Positions 42,235-50,007 of a stretch of DNA of 64,000 nt are shown in pieces. Under the pieces are notes generated by a model. That model was not told the origin of the DNA, ran no database searches, and saw nothing but the letters and a program-made list of their open reading frames with translations. Source of the stretch: Yes71-27 sp040758635 (lineage in GTDB: Bacteria; Bacillota; Desulfotomaculia; Desulfotomaculales; Ammonificaceae); assembly GCA_040758635.1 (NCBI GenBank), contig JBFLVI010000001.1:1-64000 (forward strand). Reading direction: 5' to 3'. The translations under genes and the position numbers were made by a program. Each line of letters opens with the position of its first letter. Positions within the stretch are counted from its first letter, which is position 1.

Positions 42235-43350
42235 GTGATCAGGGGAAGAGCCCGCGTCGACCGGAGAACGAAAAACCTTGTCAAGCGGCTCCAACCGAAC
42301 GAGATCGCAATTATCAGCCACAGCGGGATTGATAAACTGGCCGCCCAGGGGCTTATTGATGCCCGCTGCAAGCTTGTGCTTAACGCCGAGCGTTCTTTGT
42401 CCCCGGATTATCCCAATGAAGGGCCGCTGATGCTGGTTGAGGCCGGAATACCGATAGTGGACAACCTGGGGCCGGCGGTGCTTGAGATTCCGGAAGGCAC
42501 GGAGGTCGAGGTCGAGGGCGATACCGTCTATGTAGAGGGCACGCTCATAGCCCGCGGTGAACTCCTGGATACGGAAAAGATCCGGGCGGGGATGGCTGCG
42601 GCGCAGAGTCGCATCGGGGAGGTCCTGGTCCGGTTCGTTGATAATACGCTTGCTTATGCCCGGAACGAAATCGGTCTTGTGGCCGGGAAGATCCCCATGC
42701 CGGAACTCAGGACCAACCTTCAGGGCCGACACGTGCTGATCGTGGTCCGGGGTTTTGATTACAAGGAAGACCTCCGGGCGATACGTTCGTACATCAGAGA
42801 GATGCGCCCCGTTTTGATCGGGGTGGACGGCGGCGCGGATGCACTCCGGGAGTTCGGGTACCGCCCGGACATCGTCATTGGCGACATGGACAGTGTGAGC
42901 GACGCCGCCCTGAGAGAATCGAAAGAGATCGTGGTCCACGCCTACCCGAACGGTGAAGCTCCCGGCCTGAAGCGCGTCAAGGCTTTGGGTTTGTTTGCCG
43001 TTACCCTGCCTTTGTTGGGAACAAGTGAGGACGCAGCGATGTTACTGGCCTACGAGAAGGGAGCCAGCCTGATCGTCGCCGTCGGCACCCATTCAAACGT
43101 TCTGGACTTTCTGGAAAAAGGAAGGCAGGGAATGGGCAGCACCTTTCTCGCCCGGCTGAAAGTCGGTTCTATTCTGATCGACGCCAAAGGCGTGTCCCGC
43201 CTGTATCAGAGCAGGGTGAAGGGGCGCTATCTGGCTCAGGTCATTGCCGCGGCGATTTTGCCTTTTGCGGCGGTGGCGGTCATCTCTCCGCCGATCCGGG
43301 AACTGTTGAAGCTCGTTTTTATCCAGTTCCGGATGTTGTTGGGGCTGTAA
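42235..43350 (+). CDS. steA: SteA-like cytokinetic ring / septation protein
   Basis: A 371-residue protein. A central thiamine-pyrophosphokinase-like segment (GVDGGADALREFGYRPDIVI, 20 residues; GDMDSVSDAAL) lies between an N-terminal domain (RVDRRTKNLVKRLQPNEIAI, 20 residues) and a C-terminal membrane helix (VIAAAILPFAAVAVIS). SteA and SteB form a complex acting at the division septum in corynebacteria; in Firmicutes the role is inferred. The GTG start follows GAAGGTGGAAAG. steB follows after an R1 unit. Confidence 0.88.
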   Translation: MIRGRARVDRRTKNLVKRLQPNEIAIISHSGIDKLAAQGLIDARCKLVLNAERSLSPDYPNEGPLMLVEAGIPIVDNLGPAVLEIPEGTEVEVEGDTVYVEGTLIARGELLDTEKIRAGMAAAQSRIGEVLVRFVDNTLAYARNEIGLVAGKIPMPELRTNLQGRHVLIVVRGFDYKEDLRAIRSYIREMRPVLIGVDGGADALREFGYRPDIVIGDMDSVSDAALRESKEIVVHAYPNGEAPGLKRVKALGLFAVTLPLLGTSEDAAMLLAYEKGASLIVAVGTHSNVLDFLEKGRQGMGSTFLARLKVGSILIDAKGVSRLYQSRVKGRYLAQVIAAAILPFAAVAVISPPIRELLKLVFIQFRMLLGL

Positions 43351-43445
43351 ACGGTTCGAAGTTCAATAGTTCGAAGTTAAACTTAAGATGATGGACCTTT
43401 AAGGTCCGTTCAAAGTGTTAAACGATTCGCCAGTTCACAGTTTGC
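43350..43445. repeat. R1 repeat, one forward unit
   Basis: Forward unit with core GGACC-TTTAA-GGTCC (AGATGATGGACC left, GTTCAAAG right). It is preceded by GTTCGAAGTTCAATAGTTCG words and followed by CAGTTCACAGTTTG. It lies inside the steA-steB unit. Confidence 0.75.
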
Positions 43446-43486
43446 ATATTCCATTAAAGAAGGTAGAAGGGGATTAAGTTTACGCA

Positions 43487-44368
43487 ATGATTATAGACAT
43501 CCGCTACCATATCATTACACTGGTCGCGGTTTTCTTAATGTTGGGACTCGGCATCCTGATCGGAACGACCATGATCGGTAGCGAGGCCATTGAAAGAAAA
43601 CAGGAGCAGCTTGCCGACCGTCTCGAAAAGCAGTTGCAGGGCCTCCGGCTTGAAAACCAGCGTGCACAGGAGCGTTACGAGCGGGTGGAAGCCGAAAACC
43701 GCACGCTTCAGCTTTTCGCCCGGGAAGTCGTACCCTTCGCCATCGCAAACCGCCTCAAGGGTTTTACGGTGGCGGTTGTCGAGGTAAGTGGGGCGGCTTC
43801 CCAGGAGTTGCTGAGCGACCTGCAGACGGCGGGCGCGGTGGTGGAATCGGTTACTACCGTGCCAGATGACTTTGCTGACGCCGTCATGGTAGAAAAGCTG
43901 CAGGTGGACCTTGGGTGGAACGAGGAAAGCGGGGGGGAGGTGCAGGCGCGTCTGGGACGCGAACTTGGCACAGCCATCGCCACGGGGGAAAACTCGGCCC
44001 TGGTTGATTACCTGGTACGGGAGGGTCTGGTTGAGGTCAGCGGCGGCTACAACATGGCGGTTCAGGGGGTGGTGATTGTCGGGGCGGCCGGGGAAGGAGA
44101 TGCTTCGGGGCCGTCACCGGTCGAACTCGGGCTGATTGACGGCCTGCTTGCCCAGGGGGCAAAAGTGGTGGTGGTGCGAGAGAGCACCGGTACGAGCGGG
44201 AATATTAAAGAATACCAGCAGCGGAAAATTAGTATTATTGACAATATCGACATGCCTTGGGGCCGGGTGGCGCTGATTCTGGCCTTGAGCGGACAGGCCG
44301 GAAACTACAGGAGTGACCCGGAAGGGAAACGGCTTCTGCCACCCTATCCGGTCGGGGGTGCGGAATGA
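43487..44368 (+). CDS. steB: SteB-like / copper transporter family protein
   Basis: A 293-residue bitopic protein. An N-terminal membrane helix (IITLVAVFLMLGLGILIGTT, 20 residues) is followed by a coiled coil (RLEKQLQGLRLENQRAQERY, 20 residues) and a globular domain (FTVAVVEVSGAASQELLSDL, 20 residues). It belongs to the MctB/copper transporter family that includes SteB; that name does not prove copper transport. ATG 43487 is followed by IDIRYHI, the usual start of the family. It overlaps the glycosyltransferase gene by 4 bases. Confidence 0.85.
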   Translation: MIIDIRYHIITLVAVFLMLGLGILIGTTMIGSEAIERKQEQLADRLEKQLQGLRLENQRAQERYERVEAENRTLQLFAREVVPFAIANRLKGFTVAVVEVSGAASQELLSDLQTAGAVVESVTTVPDDFADAVMVEKLQVDLGWNEESGGEVQARLGRELGTAIATGENSALVDYLVREGLVEVSGGYNMAVQGVVIVGAAGEGDASGPSPVELGLIDGLLAQGAKVVVVRESTGTSGNIKEYQQRKISIIDNIDMPWGRVALILALSGQAGNYRSDPEGKRLLPPYPVGGAE

Positions 44369-45069
44369 AAACGGTAACGGTAGTTATTCCGGCGTATAAC
44401 GAAGCGGCACGCATAGGGCAGACGGTCGTAGCGGTCAGGAGGATACCCGAGGTCACCGAAGTGATTGTCGTCGACGACGCTTCGACGGATGAAACGGCCC
44501 GGGCGGCCGAAGCCGCCGGGGCGAAAGTGATTCGCCTCCCCCGCAACAGCGGCAAAGGGGGGGCTTTGAACCGGGGTGTGGCAGTTGCTGCGGGAGACGT
44601 GGTGGTGCTGCTTGATGCCGATTTGGGGGAAACCGCCGCGGCGGCGCGTGCGCTCATCCTTCCCGTGCTGCAGGACGAAGCCGACATGACGGTGGCGCAC
44701 TTTCCTCCCTCGAAGAAGAAGGGGGGGTTCGGTCTGGTACGCGGGTTGGCCCGGTTCGGGATCCGGTATTTTACCGGCCTGGAGGTGCAGGCACCGCTTT
44801 CCGGGCAGCGGGGGCTTTCCAGGAAGGTTCTCCCTGCCGTGCTTCCTTTTGCTTCAGGTTACGGCGTTGAGGTCGCCCTTACCGTCAGGGCGGCCCGTGA
44901 GGGCTACCGAGTACGGGAGATTTCCCTGCCGATGCATCACCGGGAGACGGGCCGCGATCTCAGCGGGTTCCTGCACCGGGGGCGTCAGTTCCGGGACGTG
45001 CTGCTGACCCTGGGCCGTCTTTTCTGGGAGTCCCGGCGTCCGGGCAGGTTGGGCAGGGTGACCGGTTGA
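44365..45069 (+). CDS. Family 2 glycosyltransferase
   Basis: A 234-residue GT-A enzyme. Nucleotide-sugar motifs are visible: VVIPAYNEAARIGQTVVAVR (20 residues), VVDDASTDETA and VLLDADLGE (the DxD-type metal site). The acceptor-side stretch GLEVQAPLSGQRGLSRKVL follows. It lacks membrane helices. Overlap on both sides places it in a four-gene unit with steA, steB and a MraY-like gene. The product sugar is unknown. Confidence 0.9.
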   Translation: MKTVTVVIPAYNEAARIGQTVVAVRRIPEVTEVIVVDDASTDETARAAEAAGAKVIRLPRNSGKGGALNRGVAVAAGDVVVLLDADLGETAAAARALILPVLQDEADMTVAHFPPSKKKGGFGLVRGLARFGIRYFTGLEVQAPLSGQRGLSRKVLPAVLPFASGYGVEVALTVRAAREGYRVREISLPMHHRETGRDLSGFLHRGRQFRDVLLTLGRLFWESRRPGRLGRVTG

Positions 45070-45896
45070 TGCAGCACTACCTCCCGCTTTTAGCCCTGGC
45101 GGTTGGGTTCCTGACCGTCCGAGTTTGTTGCCGCCCCTTTTTGGGGCTTTTGGCCGGCGGCGGTGCTTTGCGTCCGAACTACCGGGGCCAGGAAATTCCT
45201 GTGGGAGGCGGCGCCGTTTTCTTCTTTGCGCTTCTCGCCGGAGGGACGGTGGCTTATTTTTTTCCGCCGGCCGGTCTTGAGGAGCGGAAGCTCCTGGGAC
45301 TTTTATTTCTGACGGCCCTTACCACCCTTTTGGGCGTGATCGACGATGCCTGGGGGTCCCGCCGGGTTTCAGGGTTTAAAGGCCATTTCGGCCGGCTCCT
45401 GCGCGGTGAACTCACGACCGGAGCCCTGAAGGGCATTGCTACGTTTGCAGGGAGCCTCGTTCTCTTTTTGCCGGGCGGCCCGGTGGGGGAAGGAGTTCTT
45501 AACGCCTTCCTGGTGGCCCTGTGGGTGAACACGATCAACCTGTTCGACCTGCGACCCGGGCGGGCGGGAAAGGTGTTCCTGCTGGCGGCCGTGATTCTCA
45601 CGGCCGCGGCCTGGGGCCGGCCCGAGCTCTACCTGCTGTGGGTCATCGGGGGAGCGGTGCTTGCGTTTCTGCCTTATGACCTGCGGGCAAAGGCGATGAT
45701 GGGGGATGCCGGGGCGAACACTTTGGGAGCGGTGGTCGGGGCGACCACGGCTTGGATGTTCACCCTTGAAGCGCGCTTGGGTATTCTCGCCGGTCTGGTG
45801 GCATTGCATCTTTTGACGGAAAAGTACTCCTTAACCCGGATAATAGCGCGGAACCGCGTGCTTGACTTCCTGGACCGTCTTGGCAGACGCGGGTAA
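45069..45896 (+). CDS. MraY/WecA-like phospho-sugar transferase
   Basis: A 275-residue polytopic protein of the polyprenyl-phosphate N-acetylhexosamine-1-phosphate transferase superfamily. Active-site motifs are VIDDAWGSRR, NTINLFDLRPGR and MMGDAGANTLG, which match the Asp-rich loops of MraY/WecA. It is shorter than MraY (about 320). The true mraY is expected elsewhere, so this enzyme probably starts a different lipid-linked glycan with the GT2 next door. ATG 45069 follows a TTG at 45066. Confidence 0.88.
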   Translation: MQHYLPLLALAVGFLTVRVCCRPFLGLLAGGGALRPNYRGQEIPVGGGAVFFFALLAGGTVAYFFPPAGLEERKLLGLLFLTALTTLLGVIDDAWGSRRVSGFKGHFGRLLRGELTTGALKGIATFAGSLVLFLPGGPVGEGVLNAFLVALWVNTINLFDLRPGRAGKVFLLAAVILTAAAWGRPELYLLWVIGGAVLAFLPYDLRAKAMMGDAGANTLGAVVGATTAWMFTLEARLGILAGLVALHLLTEKYSLTRIIARNRVLDFLDRLGRRG

Positions 45897-46044
45897 AAGA
45901 GGATTTTTAACTGTGGATGACGAAGAAATTAGCGTTACCGTTTAGTAGTCGGCGGCCGGCGGCGTTGTTTTCAGGGATAAGGTGGATTGCCGGAGGTTCT
46001 GCAAAGGGTTTTGACGCTGGCGACCGTGATGAGGAGTTGCTTTT

Positions 46045-46263
46045 GTGGCCGAGGTTTTATTTGATAAGGAAAGCTGTAAGGGTTGTAAACTCTGCGTAAG
46101 CGTTTGCCCCAAAAAGATCATCTCCCTGTCTCCCGAGGTAAACAGTCACGGCTTTCACCCGGCGGGCATCACCGAGGCTGAAAAATGCACCGGTTGCGGC
46201 TTTTGCTTTTTGATTTGCCCTGACGTGGCGATTACAGTTTTGCGGGGGGAAAGGCGCCGGTGA
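46045..46263 (+). CDS. korD: 2-oxoacid:ferredoxin oxidoreductase, ferredoxin-like subunit
   Basis: A 72-residue protein with two 4Fe-4S motifs: CKGCKLCVSVCP and CTGCGFCFLICP. It passes electrons from the catalytic subunits to ferredoxin. The GTG start follows GAGGAG. It overlaps korA by 4 bases. The order D-A-B-C is common in anaerobes. Confidence 0.93.
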   Translation: MAEVLFDKESCKGCKLCVSVCPKKIISLSPEVNSHGFHPAGITEAEKCTGCGFCFLICPDVAITVLRGERRR

Positions 46264-47321
46264 ATAAGATTCTGATGAAGGGAAACGAAGCCTTCGGGGA
46301 GGGTGCGATCCGGGCCGGCTGCCGGTTTTTCTTCGGCTACCCGATAACACCGCAGAGCGAGTTGCCCCATTACCTTGCCTGGCGCCTTCCCGAGGTCGGC
46401 GGGCTTTACCTCCAGGCGGAGAGCGAGATTGCCGCCATCAACATGGTTTACGGCGCCGCGGCCGCGGGAGTGCGGGTGATGACCTCCTCTTCCAGCCCGG
46501 GAATCAGCCTGATGATGGAAGGAATCTCTTACATCGCCTGTGCGGAACTTCCCTGCGTGATCGTCAATATTATGCGCGGGGGGCCGGGCCTGGGCAACAT
46601 CGCTCCTTCCCAGGCGGATTATTTCCAGGCCGTCAAGGGCGGGGGGCACGGAGACTACCGCCTGCTGGTCCTGGCACCCGCATCGGTACAGGAAGTACTT
46701 GACCTGGTAGGACTGGCTTTCGACCTGGCCGACAAGTATCGAAATCCGGTCATGGTGGTCGGCGACGGCATTCTCGGTCAGATGATGGAGGCGGTGGAAC
46801 TCGGGCCGGCGCCTGAAGTCAAGCTGCCGCCGAAACCGTGGGCCACCACCGGCACCGCCGGTCGGAAGACCCGGAACATCGTCAACTCGCTCTACATCGA
46901 GCCGGAGGAACTGGAGAAGGTGAACCTCCGCCTGCAGGCGAAGTACCGTCAGATGGCGGAGGAGGAAAAACGCTGGGAAGACTACCGGATGGAGGACGCG
47001 GAACTCGTACTCGCCGCCTTCGGGATGGTGGCGCGAATCGCCAAGGCGGTGGTTGACCGTTTGCGGGCGGACGGGATTCCGGCGGGGCTGGTGAGACCCA
47101 TCACCCTTTATCCGTTTCCCGACGAAGCCTTTGAGCGGGCTGCCGGGAAAGCCCGGGCCTTTCTGACGGTAGAAATGAATGCGGGGCAAATGGTGGAAGA
47201 TGTCCGGCTGGCGGTTTGCGGGCGGCGGCCGGTTCATTTTTACGGGCGCACCGGCGGAATGCTGACGACCGTGGCGGAAGTAGCGGCCAGAGCGCGGGAG
47301 ATCTGGGAGGGGTTAAAGTAA
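46260..47321 (+). CDS. korA: 2-oxoacid:ferredoxin oxidoreductase subunit alpha
   Basis: Pyrimidine-binding alpha subunit (353 residues) of the enzyme that oxidises a 2-oxoacid to its acyl-CoA with ferredoxin. Motifs include MKGNEAFGEGAIRAGCRFFF (20 residues), GYPITPQSELPHYLA, QAESEIAAINMVYGAAAAG and VNIMRGGPGLGNIAPSQADY (20 residues). The substrate could be 2-oxoglutarate or a branched-chain 2-oxoacid. It is separated from korB by 3 bases. Confidence 0.94.
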   Translation: MNKILMKGNEAFGEGAIRAGCRFFFGYPITPQSELPHYLAWRLPEVGGLYLQAESEIAAINMVYGAAAAGVRVMTSSSSPGISLMMEGISYIACAELPCVIVNIMRGGPGLGNIAPSQADYFQAVKGGGHGDYRLLVLAPASVQEVLDLVGLAFDLADKYRNPVMVVGDGILGQMMEAVELGPAPEVKLPPKPWATTGTAGRKTRNIVNSLYIEPEELEKVNLRLQAKYRQMAEEEKRWEDYRMEDAELVLAAFGMVARIAKAVVDRLRADGIPAGLVRPITLYPFPDEAFERAAGKARAFLTVEMNAGQMVEDVRLAVCGRRPVHFYGRTGGMLTTVAEVAARAREIWEGLK

Positions 47322-47353
47322 AGGATGAAGGCGGAAGGCGGAAGGCGGAAGGC
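47319..47353. repeat. R2 repeat forming the start of korB
   Basis: AGGATGAAGGCGGAAGGCGG, then AAGGCGGAAGGC. The same GGATGAAGGCGGAA word opens the R2 blocks at 18578 and 24867. Here it supplies the start codon and about the first nine codons of korB. Confidence 0.75.
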
Positions 47354-48098
47354 AGCGGTTTCGTGGCGGCGCACCAGGGGCTTAACGGACAAACCCTTCC
47401 ACTACTGCCCGGGTTGCTCCCACGGCGTCATCCACCGGCTGGTTGCCGAAGTGCTGGATGAGCTCGGCGTGCTGGAAAAAACCGTGGGTATCTGCCCGGT
47501 GGGGTGCGCCGTGTTCGCCTACAACTATTTCAACTGCGACATGATCGAGGCGGCACACGGACGCGCTCCCGCCGTGGCCACCGGGGTAAAAAGGGCGCTC
47601 CCGGACCGTGTGGTTTTCACCTACCAGGGCGACGGCGACCTGGCGGCCATTGGAACCGCCGAAATCATCCACGCAGCTGCTCGGAGCGAAAGGTTTACGA
47701 CGATTTTCGTGAATAATGCCGTTTACGGGATGACCGGCGGGCAGATGGCGCCCACCACCCTTCTGGGGCAGAAGACGACCACGACACCTGCCGGACGGGA
47801 AGTGGCGGTCGCCGGTTTCCCCCTGAAGGTGGCCGAGTTGATGGCGACGCTTGACGGGGCGGTTTACGTTGCCAGGGTGTCCGTACACTCACCCAAGCAC
47901 ATCCTGCAGGCGAAGAGGGCGATCCGGGAGGCATTTAAGGTGCAGCTTGACGGGCTGGGGTTCGCGCTCGTGGAGGTTCTTTCTGCCTGCCCGACCAACT
48001 GGGGTCTGGCCCCTCCCGACGCGCTCCGGTGGGTGGAGGAAAAGATGATTCCCGTTTACCCGCTCGGCAAATTCAAAGTGCCGGAGGAAAAAAGTTAA
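47325..48098 (+). CDS. korB: 2-oxoacid:ferredoxin oxidoreductase subunit beta
   Basis: Thiamine-diphosphate-binding beta subunit (257 residues). Motifs include YCPGCSHGVIHRLVAE, GICPVGCAVFAYNYFNCD, and FTYQGDGDLAAIGTAEIIHA (20 residues) for ThDP/Mg binding, then NNAVYGMTGGQMAPTT. GGGAGGGG lies about 10 bases before ATG 47325. The first residues (MKAEGGRRKAA) come from an R2 repeat and are not conserved family sequence; no later start exists before the conserved part. Confidence 0.93.
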   Translation: MKAEGGRRKAAVSWRRTRGLTDKPFHYCPGCSHGVIHRLVAEVLDELGVLEKTVGICPVGCAVFAYNYFNCDMIEAAHGRAPAVATGVKRALPDRVVFTYQGDGDLAAIGTAEIIHAAARSERFTTIFVNNAVYGMTGGQMAPTTLLGQKTTTTPAGREVAVAGFPLKVAELMATLDGAVYVARVSVHSPKHILQAKRAIREAFKVQLDGLGFALVEVLSACPTNWGLAPPDALRWVEEKMIPVYPLGKFKVPEEKS

Positions 48099-48673
48099 TG
48101 TTGTTGGAAGAAGTTCTCCTGGCCGGTTTTGGGGGGCAGGGCATCCTGTCAACCGGGATGCTTCTGGCTTACGCGGCGCTGGCCGAAGGCCTTCACGTGG
48201 CCTGGATTCCGTCTTACGGGCCGGAAATGCGCGGCGGCACGGCCAACTGCGGGGTGACGGTCTCCGACGCCCCGATCAGTTCACCCCTGGTGGCGGAACC
48301 CACCACCCTGATCGCCATGAACGGGCCGTCGCTCGAACGGTTCGAACCCGCGGTGAAGCCGGGCGGCCTGATCATTTACAACGCCTCACTGATAAACCGG
48401 GAGCCCGCCCGGGCGGACGTGCGGACGCTTGCGGTGCGGGCGAACCAGATCGCGGAAGGGATCGGCAATGTTCAGGTGGCGGCCAACGTGATGCTCGGCG
48501 CTTTTCTGGAGCTCACGCAGGTGGCTTCCCTGGACAAAGCTGGGGAGGTGCTGGCGAAGGTGTTGCCGCCACGGCGGCACCATCTGATTCCCGCCAACCG
48601 GCGGGCGCTGGAAGAAGGGGCGCGGATCGCCCGGGAGGCGGGAACGAAAGAAAGGATGAAGGATGAAAGATGA
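48098..48673 (+). CDS. korC: 2-oxoacid:ferredoxin oxidoreductase subunit gamma
   Basis: A 191-residue gamma subunit: VLLAGFGGQGILSTGMLLAY (20 residues), SYGPEMRGGTANCGVTVSDA (20 residues), ANVMLGAFLELT. ATG 48098 shares one base with the korB stop and has CCGGAGGAAA upstream. The C-terminal residues KERMKDER are read from an R2-like GGATGAAGGATGAAAGATG run, so the tail is repeat-derived. Confidence 0.93.
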   Translation: MLLEEVLLAGFGGQGILSTGMLLAYAALAEGLHVAWIPSYGPEMRGGTANCGVTVSDAPISSPLVAEPTTLIAMNGPSLERFEPAVKPGGLIIYNASLINREPARADVRTLAVRANQIAEGIGNVQVAANVMLGAFLELTQVASLDKAGEVLAKVLPPRRHHLIPANRRALEEGARIAREAGTKERMKDER

Positions 48674-48840
48674 AAGATGAAAGATGAAGGCTATGAGTAA
48701 GGTGTGGGGTCAGAATTCAGAATTCAGAAGCCAGAATGAAAGAAAAGGAGATTTAGCTTGCTTCTTTCTTTCCTCATCTATTTCTGGTTTCTATCTTCTG
48801 GATTCTGACACCAGAGCTGAATTCTGAAGTTACAGACATA
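48650..48840. repeat. R2 block with two arms in opposite orientation
   Basis: The left arm (48650-48745) holds GGATGAAGGATGAAAGATG, CAGAATTCAGAATTCAGAAG and CCAGAATGAAAGAAAAGG. The right arm (48760-48830) holds CTTTCTTTCCTCATCTATTT, CTTCTGGATTCTGACACC and CTGAATTCTGAAG. The arms form a long imperfect inverted repeat. It overlaps the end of korC. Confidence 0.75.
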
Positions 48841-48865
48841 GAACGGTCTGGAAAGGGGTTTGGGG

Positions 48866-49984
48866 TTGATCAACCGGGAACGGTTGCTGAGCGAGTTTTT
48901 AGAACTGGTCCGGGTCGACAGTGTGTCCGGACAGGAGCGGCAACTGTGCGACCTTTTAAAGGGGAGGCTCGGCGCCCTCGGGCTGGAGGTACGGGAGGAC
49001 GGGGCCAGCGCTTTTGGCGATGGCACGGCCGGCAACATCATCGCGCGGCTTCCGCCCGTTGGGGGCGGACCGCGGCTCCTTTTTTGCGCCCATATGGATA
49101 CCGTAGAGCCCGGAAGAGGGGTTAAACCGGTAGTTGGAGCGGACGGGATCGTCCGTTCCGCCGGAGATACAATCCTGGGTGCAGACGACAAGACGGCTAT
49201 CGCTGCCGTTCTGGAAGCCCTCCGGGTGGCGCAGGAGCACAAACTGAAACACGGCGGGATTACGGTGGTTTTCACCGTCCGCGAAGAGACCGGTCTGATT
49301 GGGGCCAAGGCCCTCGGCTGCGAAATCGAGGCCGATTACGGCTTTGTCTTGGATGCCGCGGGGCGGCCCGGGGAGATCGTGGTGCGGGCGCCTTCCCAGG
49401 ATAAGCTTACAGCTACAGTTTACGGCCGGGCAGCCCACGCCGGCGTTAATCCCGAGGCCGGTATTAACGCCATTTACGTAGCGGCGCAGGCGATTGCCGC
49501 CATGCAGTTGGGGCGGGTTGACCCGGAAACCACGGCGAATATCGGGATCATCAGCGGCGGCAAGGCGGTAAACATCGTGCCGGACACCGTTTATCTCGAA
49601 GGCGAGGTGCGGAGCCTGAAAGAGGAGCGCCGGGCGGCACATACGGACCTCATCTGCCGGATACTCGAGGAAACGGCCCGAAAGGCGGGGGCGCGGGTAG
49701 TAATGAACGTGGAACTGCTCTACCGGGGCTTTGACCTTCCGGCGGAAGCGCCGGTGATCCGGTTTACGCAGGAAGCGATGCGGCGCTGCGGCCTGGAACC
49801 GTCCTTGACCCAGAGCGGGGGCGGGAGTGATGCGAACATCCTCAACGCCCGCGGGATTCCAACGGTCAACCTGGCGACGGGAATGGAAAAGGTGCATACC
49901 ACCGAAGAGGAAATTGCGGTGGCTGACCTCATAAGCACGGCGGGGCTCCTCCTGGAGTTGATCAGGCTTGCGGGGAACCGGTAA
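48866..49984 (+). CDS. M20 family metallopeptidase (PepT-like)
   Basis: A 372-residue di-zinc amino/tripeptidase-type protein. Metal-site motifs are LLFCAHMDTVEPG (His, Asp), LGADDKTAIAAVLEAL (bridging Asp), FTVREETGLIGAK (catalytic Glu and ligand) and HTTEEEIAV near the end. The dimerisation domain (GRAAHAGVNPEAGINAIYVA, 20 residues) is present. TTG 48866 follows GAAAGGGG by 7 bases. It resembles YqjE/PepT-like peptidases of Firmicutes; the substrate is not certain. Confidence 0.9.
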   Translation: MINRERLLSEFLELVRVDSVSGQERQLCDLLKGRLGALGLEVREDGASAFGDGTAGNIIARLPPVGGGPRLLFCAHMDTVEPGRGVKPVVGADGIVRSAGDTILGADDKTAIAAVLEALRVAQEHKLKHGGITVVFTVREETGLIGAKALGCEIEADYGFVLDAAGRPGEIVVRAPSQDKLTATVYGRAAHAGVNPEAGINAIYVAAQAIAAMQLGRVDPETTANIGIISGGKAVNIVPDTVYLEGEVRSLKEERRAAHTDLICRILEETARKAGARVVMNVELLYRGFDLPAEAPVIRFTQEAMRRCGLEPSLTQSGGGSDANILNARGIPTVNLATGMEKVHTTEEEIAVADLISTAGLLLELIRLAGNR

Positions 49985-50007
49985 CGCTCATTTGCGGGGG
50001 GATGGGG

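Noticed and set aside
45917..46099. A 60-codon frame between the MraY-like gene and korD
   Set aside because: It overlaps korD, lacks a domain and has no good ribosome site.
46155..47237. Minus-strand open frame of 360 codons opposite korD/korA
   Set aside because: Shadow frame over clear oxidoreductase genes.
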